From contig SMYD01000008.1 in NCBI GenBank assembly GCA_004356015.1, positions 1 through 51,728 on the forward strand: 51,728 nt of DNA, read 5' to 3'. Source of the DNA: Acidobacteriota bacterium (GTDB lineage: Bacteria > Acidobacteriota > Polarisedimenticolia > SMYD01). Positions within the stretch are counted from its first letter, which is position 1. Each line of letters starts with the position of its first letter. The translations under genes were made by a program, and so were the position numbers. Of this stretch, positions 1 to 8,989 are shown piece by piece. The notes under the pieces were generated by a model, which ran no database searches, was not told where the DNA came from, and saw nothing but the letters and a program-made list of their open reading frames with translations.

Positions 1-2
1 CC

Positions 3-257
3 GAACTGGAGCAGGCATGGGATCTGTGCCGTAATGCGGAGCAGGGTGGACTGGATGACAAGACCCTGCGTCTCCTCAAACTGGCCATCGCACTCGCCCG
101 GGAGGCGGAGGGTGCGACTCACTCGGCGGTCCGCAAGGCGCGGCGGGCTGGCGTGTCCCGGGAAGAAATGGAACAGGTGGTGGCCGTGGCGGCCAGCACC
201 ATTGGTTTCCCGGCCGCCGTCAAGGCCCTTCAGTGGGTGACCGAGGTCGGGGACTGA
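3..257 (+). CDS. Carboxymuconolactone decarboxylase (CMD/AhpD-like) family protein, 3' part
   Basis: The open frame enters from the left edge and ends at TGA 255-257, giving about 84 residues. The order is a GGLDDKT turn, then LLKLAIALAREAEG, then a THSAVRKARRAGVSREE helix, then a TIGFPAAVKAL stretch. This is the usual C-terminal half of CMD/AhpD-fold proteins, small helical oligomers that include lactone decarboxylases and peroxidase partners. The segment that would carry a CxxC pair lies outside the window, so decarboxylase and AhpD-type redox roles cannot be told apart. The family call is fairly firm; the exact function is unknown. Confidence 0.75.
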   Translation, partial: ELEQAWDLCRNAEQGGLDDKTLRLLKLAIALAREAEGATHSAVRKARRAGVSREEMEQVVAVAASTIGFPAAVKALQWVTEVGD

Positions 258-333
258 CCCGCTGGAGCATGGTGACTGGGGGATGTTGACCGTTGCGGTC
301 GGCGCGGGTCTGTTCGCGGCCGGGCGGAGTCGA

Positions 334-544
334 TCACGGCTTGTTGAGGAAGCGCAGGATCTCACCCATGAGTTCCTCGCCCTGTTCGGTCTCGAAGACA
401 TACTGCGCACGGGCGGAACCATCCAGAATGATCAGTTCTTTCGGTTCGGGAGCCCGTTCGTACTGGCCCCGGGGCGGCTGCGAGGGTCACAACGGCCAGA
501 AACATGCCGGCGAGACCCGGCATCTTCAATCTCCGAGGGTTCAA
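334..544 (-). pseudogene. Remnant of an exported alpha/beta hydrolase (internal deletion plus frameshift)
   Basis: A leader-like start (TTG at 544 or ATG at 523; MPGLAGMFLAVVTLAAAP) runs directly into what reads as the C-terminal tail of an alpha/beta hydrolase of the dienelactone-hydrolase/S33 kind: PEPKELIILDGSARAQ, then EQGEELMGEILRFL, ending NKP at stop 334-336. The two parts are in different frames. Removing one base from the CCCCGGGG run near position 470 would join them into about 69 residues. The nucleophile elbow and most of the fold are absent, so even a frame-corrected product could not be a hydrolase. It is most likely a decayed gene. It lies 24 bases downstream of the shortened Rrf2-like gene on the same strand. 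Confidence 0.55.
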
Positions 545-568
545 GATGCACTCTCTGGCGCAGCGGTG

Positions 569-826
569 CTACGCAGCGGCACGGCGTTGGCCCATGCGCA
601 TCTCGGCATGGCGGAGTTCTTTGCGGAAGCCGCCACCGGTGCCCCGGCTCGATTTCAGCAGGCCGGCCCGGACCAGCGACGGGAGAATCTTGGCAACAAA
701 GTCCAGGGGGATCTTTTGCATACGGGCGATATCCCGGCGCATGGCCGGCCGCCCATCGGGCAGGGAGGCGATATGAATCATGGCCCGGATGGCGTAGTCG
801 GAACCTCGAGTGAGCTTGAGTCCCAT
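569..826 (-). CDS. Rrf2-family transcriptional regulator, C-terminally shortened
   Basis: The 85-residue product begins with a typical Rrf2/BadM winged helix: LTRGSDYAIRAMIHIASLP, then the recognition region IPLDFVAKILPSLVRAGLL and the wing SSRGTGGGF. Family members (IscR, NsrR, RsrR) are usually 130-160 residues and carry a cysteine cluster for an Fe-S centre after the wing. Here the protein ends about 19 residues after GGGF with no cysteine at all. If expressed it could bind DNA but lacks the sensing and dimerisation part. A compact functional variant cannot be excluded. Its neighbour downstream is also a truncated gene, which favours decay. ATG start at 826. Confidence 0.6.
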   Translation of the reverse strand: MGLKLTRGSDYAIRAMIHIASLPDGRPAMRRDIARMQKIPLDFVAKILPSLVRAGLLKSSRGTGGGFRKELRHAEMRMGQRRAAA

Positions 827-876
827 GAGTTGAAAAGGATCATAGCGCCTCCGAGGGGCGGCAATGTTCCTCTGAT

Positions 877-3489
877 TCAGAACTCGACCGGTTCGAGGCC
901 GGGCAGGTAAAGGCTGTTGAAGAGAAGCTTGAACGTTCTCGTGGTCTGGGCGCGGTGCTGGACGCGGAAGCCCAGGAGGACCACGCGCCCGGCGCCGGCT
1001 CTCAGGTCCACCACTGCGGCCCGCCGGGCCAGCAGTTTGGCCCCGGACAGGTATCCGCTGATCAGGATGTCTCGCCGGTCATCGGGGTAGGCAGCCACCA
1101 CGCGGCGCGCGAAGCGGGCATCGGGCGGATAGGTGCGAAACGCCGGCGAGGAGGCGAAATAAGCGGCCTCCTGCGGCTGCAGTCCCCAGGCCAGAAGATG
1201 ATCGGTATTGACTTCGATGCGCAGCATGGCACCCGGGCAGCGGAAGTGGGCGTCATCGACATCCTCGAGGACATTGGTGACGGGCAGCTCCAGGAGTTCG
1301 ATGAGGTAGTCGGCCGATGAATCCAGGGCGACCACCGTGCCGCCTTTCTCCAGGATCCAGTTGCGCAATTTCTCACCGCCTTCATCTCCCAGGCCGCCGG
1401 CATAGTCGGGTGGCAGCGGTGCAGTGCGGCGGCGGCGCGCAGGATCTGAAGGGCGGCCATCCCGCAGAATATCCTTCTCGATGTCCGGCAGGAGAATCAG
1501 GTCCACCTGATCGGCATACGATCCATCGCGCATGTCGGCGTTGCTCAGGTTGCGATAGGGGAACCCGTATTCCTCCAGAAGCCAGCGGGTCCAGCCCTCG
1601 TCCATGCTGGCCACCCATGGCTTGTAGAGGCCTATGGAGACCGGCTTGAGCCGCAGAGCCGCCCCGCCGGGGGCAGTGTCCAGGGAGCGTGCGGGGACAT
1701 GCAGTTCATCGACCAGAGCCTGTAACCGGCCGGCGGCGGGGCCGGCGGACGGCACATAGACATCTCCCGGAGCACCGTTTTCTTGCCTGTCGCGCAACCA
1801 GTAGACCGGATGCCCGGCTGCTAGAAGCCGGTTCATGAACGGGTAAATGGAATCGGCGGCATGGGAGATCCTGAGTCCGGCGGCACCGGTGTGCAGTTGG
1901 GCGCCGGGCCAGTCCGGTTCATCGAGGGATGTCGTCGCCACGGTCACCGGGGCGCCGGCGGGGTCGACCTTGACGCCCATGGAGAGAGGCAGCGACCAGG
2001 AGGTCACGTCATAAGGAGGAAGAATGGCACTGTCACGGCCGGCCCGGACTTCCGGATAGCGCTGGGGTTGCAGCATGGTGAGGAGGAAGGCGCGGTACGG
2101 CTGAGCCGCCGGAATGATGGTGGTGCCGGCGGGGTAGGACCGGTTTTCCACGGTGAAGTCCTTGCGCGCCCGCTGAATCTCGATGCCATGGCGCAGCAAC
2201 AATTCCACCAGGCGTGCGCTTGCCACCGGGTCGTGCTGGTCGGGGGGGATGAGGAAGGCGAACGGCGCCTCCTGGAGGCCCTTCTGCACCTGGCGGCGCC
2301 CCAGTTCATAGAAGTTTGTCAGCAGGCTCTCATGAAATCGGGAGCAACCTTCCAGCAAAGCCATGGTGGCGGTGAGTTCGTAGTCCACGATGTCCCGCAG
2401 GCGCCACCAGCCGCCACTCCATGGCGAGGGATAATTGGAACGCCGGCCGTAGTCGGGAAATCCCTTGCGGTTTCCCTCCAGTTCACCCTTCTCGATGTAG
2501 ACCGGAGAGGCGATGCGGACGCTGGCGACTTCGCTGAGCAGGCCGGTGACATTTTTCCACCAGGCGGTGTTGCGCGTGCCCCCTGGCCAGTAGCTGTCGA
2601 AGATCATGTCGTGTCCCACGCCGGTGCGGCCGTCTTCTTCCAGGCGCATGGACATGATGGTGCCCAGCAGATCCGCCTGGCGAAAGATCAGGGAGTCGAT
2701 CTCCGGGGCCAGGGGGTTGGTCTGGGGGGGCACGAACATGCGTGGTCCGGTCCGGCCCATCTGGTGTTCATCCAGAAAGACCTGTGGAAACCACCGGTGG
2801 TAGAGAACCTGGTTGACCACCCGGGTCTCGGCCTGGGTGAGCATGTAGAAGTCCCGATTGTTGTCGTGACCGACGTAAGGGTGGTAGAGCCAGGGCAGGG
2901 GGCCGCCTTCGTACTCAGTGCCGCGGTAACGCTCATACCACCGGAGCACAATCTCCTGGCCATCGGGATTGATGGAGGGCATGATCAGAAGAATCACATC
3001 GTCGAGCCAGCCCTCGATCTTCGCGTCATCGGTGGTGGCCAGGTTGTGGACCAGTTCCATGAACATCTGGGTCGAACCGACCTCGGTCGCGTGAATGGTG
3101 CCGGTGATCAACACCAGCACTTTTCCCTGGCGGACCAGAGCGGCGGCCTTTTCCGGGTCGAGATCGGCCGGATGGGCCAGACGGCGGGCGATCTCCCGGT
3201 AACGGTCCAGATGGCGAATGTTGTCGGCTGACGAGACAGCCACCACCACCATTTCCCGGCCCTGGCTGGACAGGCCGGCCGTCTCCACGCTGACCCGGGG
3301 CGAGGTGGCTGCAACTTGGCGCAGGTAGGCGACCACGGTGTCATAGGGTGCCAGGTGGCCATCGCTGCCCACCGCGAACCCCAGGACCTCAGCAGGCGCG
3401 GGAGGCACAGCCTTCCCGGCGGCCGGCACTGGGGAAGGAAAAAGTGCCAGCAGCATGATCAGGGCAGGAAGAGGACTGAGCAGCCGCAT
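877..3489 (-). CDS. Exported M14-family zinc carboxypeptidase-like peptidase
   Basis: About 870 residues with an N-terminal signal peptide (LLSPLPALIMLLALFPSPVPA). ATG at 3489 is preferred over an in-frame GTG at 3501; positions below count from the GTG. The zinc motif HxxE is in TGTIHATEVGSTQ (H137, E140), and the third ligand is probably H246 in FLDEHQMG. A conserved GHDNNRDFYML segment lies between them. These are hallmarks of M14 metallocarboxypeptidases. The long C-terminal half (roughly residues 400-870) resembles no domain I can name; similar large periplasmic M14 proteins are common in Acidobacteriota and Bacteroidota. It probably trims peptides in the periplasm. It is divergent from the barrel gene starting at 3645. 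No promoter in the intergenic space is convincing. Confidence 0.85.
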   Translation of the reverse strand: MRLLSPLPALIMLLALFPSPVPAAGKAVPPAPAEVLGFAVGSDGHLAPYDTVVAYLRQVAATSPRVSVETAGLSSQGREMVVVAVSSADNIRHLDRYREIARRLAHPADLDPEKAAALVRQGKVLVLITGTIHATEVGSTQMFMELVHNLATTDDAKIEGWLDDVILLIMPSINPDGQEIVLRWYERYRGTEYEGGPLPWLYHPYVGHDNNRDFYMLTQAETRVVNQVLYHRWFPQVFLDEHQMGRTGPRMFVPPQTNPLAPEIDSLIFRQADLLGTIMSMRLEEDGRTGVGHDMIFDSYWPGGTRNTAWWKNVTGLLSEVASVRIASPVYIEKGELEGNRKGFPDYGRRSNYPSPWSGGWWRLRDIVDYELTATMALLEGCSRFHESLLTNFYELGRRQVQKGLQEAPFAFLIPPDQHDPVASARLVELLLRHGIEIQRARKDFTVENRSYPAGTTIIPAAQPYRAFLLTMLQPQRYPEVRAGRDSAILPPYDVTSWSLPLSMGVKVDPAGAPVTVATTSLDEPDWPGAQLHTGAAGLRISHAADSIYPFMNRLLAAGHPVYWLRDRQENGAPGDVYVPSAGPAAGRLQALVDELHVPARSLDTAPGGAALRLKPVSIGLYKPWVASMDEGWTRWLLEEYGFPYRNLSNADMRDGSYADQVDLILLPDIEKDILRDGRPSDPARRRRTAPLPPDYAGGLGDEGGEKLRNWILEKGGTVVALDSSADYLIELLELPVTNVLEDVDDAHFRCPGAMLRIEVNTDHLLAWGLQPQEAAYFASSPAFRTYPPDARFARRVVAAYPDDRRDILISGYLSGAKLLARRAAVVDLRAGAGRVVLLGFRVQHRAQTTRTFKLLFNSLYLPGLEPVEF

Positions 3490-3644
3490 CGGTGCAGGCA
3501 CTCTAGCCCGGTGTGCGGGGTCTGTCCAAGAGCGGGGCCGGGGACAGGCCGGGGTCTATACTGTCCTGGCCGGGAGTGCCCATGGGCCAATGGGCCCCGC
3601 TGCTGGCCCCGGCCTCTGATTTGCATTACGTTCATTTGACTGCC

Positions 3645-6600
3645 ATGCGTCTCCCTGCCAGGTTCCTGCTGCTGGCCCTGCTTCCCATGGGGCCGGCCAT
3701 CTTCGCTGCGGCTCCTGCGGGGCCGCCGGTGAACGGCATGGGAGTTGTCCTTCCTGCCGACTGGCTGACCACCCCGCTGCAGGCGGACGAAGTGCCGCCC
3801 CTGCCCTGGTCCGGCCGCCCGGCCGGCGTGCCTCTTTACGTCCGTGTGACCATCACCAGCGCGGCTCTGGATCAGCCGGACGTCAGTGCCCGTCGGCTGG
3901 GGACTCTCCGGGATCAGGATCTGGTACCGGTGCTGCTGCTGGACTCACCCGGCGCCGGCCGGCCCATGAGCACAGCCCTGGGCTTTGATCTCGACGGGTG
4001 GTTGACCCGGGTGGATCGCCTCCTCCAGGTCATGGACCATGAACCGGTCCTGGTGCAGGTCATGGAGCGTCCCCTGCAGCACATGACGGCACCCCTCTAT
4101 GCCTTTGTGCTGAAGCGCATGGCGGTGATGGTGCGCGCCGTGGCCCCTGGCTCACACATTGCCAGCGGCACTCTTGCGGATGTCAGCGAGGCGCGGGAAC
4201 TGGCCGTGTGGGGGGTGGAACCGTACCTGGATGCTGTGGTCATGGACAGGGCGGCTGCAGGTGCCATGGATCTGGCAGGGGTTCGCATGGCCCTGCCGGC
4301 GACGGAGATATGGCTGTCCGGTGCCGGTGCCGGCGGAGGCTCCTATCTGCGGGAGGCGGGCCTGGCGTTCAGCCGCGCGGTTTCCCTGGTCTTTGCCGCG
4401 CCTGACAGCGGACTGTCACCGGAGATGCTGGCTGCCTGGCAGCGGTTGCTGGGGCCGGAAACCATCGTGGTCCCGCCGGCATTCCGTCGGGTGGAGGTTC
4501 GTGCCGGGGAGCAGGTCCTGCCGCCTGAAGATTTTCTCGAACTGGAAGAGCCCGATGGCAGGCGCTATCTGGTGGCTTTCGCGGCCCCCGCCGGCCTGCC
4601 TCTGGAGATGACCATCCATGGACCACGGGTCAGCGTGGCGTGGATTCTGGATCCCGTCACCGGTACGGAAACCATGGGCGCCGCCGCCGACTGGCTCGTG
4701 GCCGGCGGTGACCCGAGCAGCCACGCGGTGAGCCAGGTGACCCTCCATGTGCCGGGGTTGCCTTTGGTCGTGCGCCTGGGGCGGGTGGGTGGTGCGGCGC
4801 CGCGGCTGGCCGAGTTGGAGAAAGTCGTGGCGGGCCGGAGCCTGACGGTGGAGGAGATCCTGGCTCGCCACCGGGAGGTCCAGGCAGGCCAGGATCGGCG
4901 CCTGCATACCACTGAAGCCGACGTGCGTATCGATTTCCATTTCAGTGTCGCCAATCTCAGCCAGAGGTTCGATGTCGCCACTCTCAACCGCTATTTCCAT
5001 GACAGCACCCGCACGGTGTACGAGGAGCGCGCCCTCTATCTCAACGGCGCCCTGTGGCGCGGCAAGCGCCCTCCGGACCTGCCGTTTGTCCTTCCCGAGC
5101 GTGTGACCGAGGTGCCACTGGACCTGAATCTCGACCTCCGTTACGTCTACGAGCTGGAGAAGACCGCAGATCTGGACGGCCGGCAGGTCTACGTGGTCTC
5201 CTTCGCCCCGGTAGAAGGCAGTGAGGCCCCCTATCGCGGGCGCGTCTGGATCGACACCCAATCGTTTGTCAAGCGCCGTCAGGAGGTGGTGGAACTGCAC
5301 CCCAAGCTCCCGGTCATCAGCAATCGCCTCCTGCAGGAGTTCACGCCGGTGACCCAGGGCGGGCGAACCTGGTGGCTGGTGACGCGCCTGACCGGGCAGA
5401 TGATCTTCACGGCTCTCGGGCGCAACGTGGTCCTGGAACGAGAGCTGATCTACAGCGACTACCAGATCAACCTGCCTGCCTTCGAGGATCGCCTGGATGA
5501 GTCGTACGCCTCCGACCGGCCCCTGTTGGAAGAAACGGAGGACGGATTCCAGCGCCTGGGGGTGGTCGCCGATGGCCGGGGCGGTTTCACGCGGCAGGTC
5601 TCGGATCAGGGTCGCACCGGTGTCAGTCGCCTCGTGGTGGGGGTCTGGTCCATCGGGGACGATCTCGGCCTGAAGGTGCCGTTTGCGGGTGTGAACTATT
5701 TCAACTTCGACTGGCGGGGAACGGGCAACCAGGTGGATGTGATCTGGGCCGGCCCTTTTCTCAATGTGTTCTGGTCGGATCCCAGCTTTGGCGGGGGCAA
5801 GGCCATCCTGGCACTGCAAGGGCGCATCAACCCGCTTTATTCAGGCAACGAGCGGCTGGATGCAGGCGATGACATCGACGGCGAGATCAAGGCGGAGCGC
5901 CTCGAAGAGAGTTCCCAGCGCTTCCAGATCATTCTGGGCCGTCCGCTGGGCGTCCATCACAAGTTCGAGTTTCAGCTGGATCTGGATCACCTCCGCTTCC
6001 GCAGCGAGGATGAGACGGCGGCGGACTTCGTCGTGCCCTCGGACACCTGGCAGGAACTCCTCACCGGGCGCTGGATCTATGCCCGTGCCGGCTGGCGGCT
6101 GGAGGGCTCGCTCCAGGGCGGTTCCCGCAACGACTGGACCTTCTGGGGCGACCCCGACGGGTCGGATTTCAGTGATGGCGATGAGCAGTTCGCGCGCTCG
6201 GCGATGGAATTCAGCAAGGCGTTCTATTCCGCCGGCCGCAACAAGTTCGGCTTCGGCCTGGCCATGTATCACGGCAACGGTCTGGACCGGTTCTCCAAGT
6301 TCGAACTGGGGCGCTCCGGTGTGGCGCGTGTGCCGGGTTACAGCCGCGACGGCATCCGTTTCCGCACCGGCGGAGTGCTGGGACTCAGCGGGGCTTTCGC
6401 CCTGGGCAGCAAGGCTCGGATGGACCTGAGCCTCACCCACGCCCGTTTCCGCGATGAGGAGGACCTGGGCCCCCATGTGGAGCATGCCACCGGGGCTAGC
6501 GTGGCACTCAACTTCTCCGGGCCGTTCAACGCGTTCATGCGGGCGCGCGTGGGCTTCGCCCTGAGCAGTTCCGTCGACGATGCCGACGGCGGCGGCTCGC

Positions 6601-6686
6601 TGCGGGTGACCTACTTCCGCACCTTCCGGCGCTGGTTCTGGCAACGCGCCTCTGAGAAGAAACACAAAAACGGCCCCGGGTCCTGA
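3645..6686 (+). CDS. Exported protein: barrel-like N-domain, LolA-like domain, C-terminal outer-membrane beta-barrel
   Basis: I start at ATG 3645 because it opens a clear signal peptide (MRLPARFLLLALLPMGPAIF); the frame is open further upstream. The product is about 1013 residues. Residues ~30-390 resemble a TIM-barrel-like, possibly glycosidase-like domain (LVPVLLLDSPGAG, DAVVMDRAAAGAMDL), a weak guess. Residues ~395-600 look like the LolA/outer-membrane lipoprotein-sorting fold (RVWIDTQSFVKRRQEVV). From ~660 to the end are alternating amphipathic strands of a beta-barrel. It ends RRWFW plus a 14-residue hydrophilic tail, whereas outer-membrane proteins usually end at the aromatic residue. 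It is convergent with groL, and its last codons lie in the groL terminator. The function is unknown; an outer-membrane or cell-surface role is inferred. Confidence 0.75.
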   Translation: MRLPARFLLLALLPMGPAIFAAAPAGPPVNGMGVVLPADWLTTPLQADEVPPLPWSGRPAGVPLYVRVTITSAALDQPDVSARRLGTLRDQDLVPVLLLDSPGAGRPMSTALGFDLDGWLTRVDRLLQVMDHEPVLVQVMERPLQHMTAPLYAFVLKRMAVMVRAVAPGSHIASGTLADVSEARELAVWGVEPYLDAVVMDRAAAGAMDLAGVRMALPATEIWLSGAGAGGGSYLREAGLAFSRAVSLVFAAPDSGLSPEMLAAWQRLLGPETIVVPPAFRRVEVRAGEQVLPPEDFLELEEPDGRRYLVAFAAPAGLPLEMTIHGPRVSVAWILDPVTGTETMGAAADWLVAGGDPSSHAVSQVTLHVPGLPLVVRLGRVGGAAPRLAELEKVVAGRSLTVEEILARHREVQAGQDRRLHTTEADVRIDFHFSVANLSQRFDVATLNRYFHDSTRTVYEERALYLNGALWRGKRPPDLPFVLPERVTEVPLDLNLDLRYVYELEKTADLDGRQVYVVSFAPVEGSEAPYRGRVWIDTQSFVKRRQEVVELHPKLPVISNRLLQEFTPVTQGGRTWWLVTRLTGQMIFTALGRNVVLERELIYSDYQINLPAFEDRLDESYASDRPLLEETEDGFQRLGVVADGRGGFTRQVSDQGRTGVSRLVVGVWSIGDDLGLKVPFAGVNYFNFDWRGTGNQVDVIWAGPFLNVFWSDPSFGGGKAILALQGRINPLYSGNERLDAGDDIDGEIKAERLEESSQRFQIILGRPLGVHHKFEFQLDLDHLRFRSEDETAADFVVPSDTWQELLTGRWIYARAGWRLEGSLQGGSRNDWTFWGDPDGSDFSDGDEQFARSAMEFSKAFYSAGRNKFGFGLAMYHGNGLDRFSKFELGRSGVARVPGYSRDGIRFRTGGVLGLSGAFALGSKARMDLSLTHARFRDEEDLGPHVEHATGASVALNFSGPFNAFMRARVGFALSSSVDDADGGGSLRVTYFRTFRRWFWQRASEKKHKNGPGS

Positions 6687-6702
6687 AGGGACACCGGGGC
6701 CG
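6661..6702 (-). terminator. Rho-independent terminator of groESL
   Basis: CGGCCCCGG (6671-6679) pairs with CCGGGGCCG (6694-6702). A short inner GTCC/GGAC pairing closes a TGAA loop. Read on the minus strand the stem is followed by TTTTTGTGTT (complement of 6661-6670), a proper U-tract 28 bases beyond the groL stop. In the plus direction there is no U-run, so it works mainly for groL. The stop codon of the convergent barrel gene (6684-6686) sits in the loop. Confidence 0.85.
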
Positions 6703-6729
6703 CATCTTGAAAAAGGTGCAGGCTGGGAC

Positions 6730-8720
<1,991 letters not shown>

Positions 8721-8773
8721 CGTGAACCTCCTAAGTTGTTCTGGTTAATGGGTTTGTAGGGGTCGGAAACCCG

Positions 8774-8800
8774 TTAGCACTCACCTTTAACGAGTGCTAG
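8774..8800 (-). promoter_or_regulatory. CIRCE operator (HrcA binding site)
   Basis: TTAGCACTC, a 9-base spacer and GAGTGCTAG form the CIRCE inverted repeat. The only departure from the consensus TTAGCACTC-N9-GAGTGCTAA is the last base. CIRCE is bound by the heat-shock repressor HrcA. It lies just downstream of the -10 box, where bound repressor would block initiation. hrcA itself is not in the window. Confidence 0.95.
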
Positions 8801-8827
8801 CATAACATTGGGTTCTGAACCTGTCAA
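8799..8827 (-). promoter_or_regulatory. Sigma70-type promoter of groESL
   Basis: On the minus strand there is a perfect -35 TTGACA (complement of 8822-8827), a 17-base spacer and a -10 TATGCT (complement of 8799-8804). The -10 shares two bases with the CIRCE repeat. Spacing and position fit a vegetative promoter repressed by HrcA. Confidence 0.85.
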
Positions 8828-8940
8828 CTTTTTCTGTCGCGGAATTCTACTTTTTTTCCCGCCCGGGGGCGGGCCTCTCGGAAGGAACGGAATGCGCGGT
8901 GACCTTGCCGCGGTTTTCATAGTTGGCGGTGTCGCGCCTG

Positions 8941-8968
8941 TTGTCGCCGCCGGCGCGAGACGTATATT
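8941..8968 (+). promoter_or_regulatory. Possible promoter of the AAA+ operon
   Basis: TTGTCG (8941-8946), a 16-base spacer and TATATT (8963-8968) resemble a sigma70 promoter. Transcription would begin near 8975, leaving about 15 bases before the TTG start at 8990, which includes the GAGGAG ribosome site. The -35 is imperfect, so this is tentative. Confidence 0.4.
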
Positions 8969-8989
8969 CCTGTGCAGAGGAGCATTCCA

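Noticed and set aside
1861-3231. 456-codon open frame on the plus strand
   Set aside because: Antisense to the M14 peptidase gene; composition is typical of a codon shadow.
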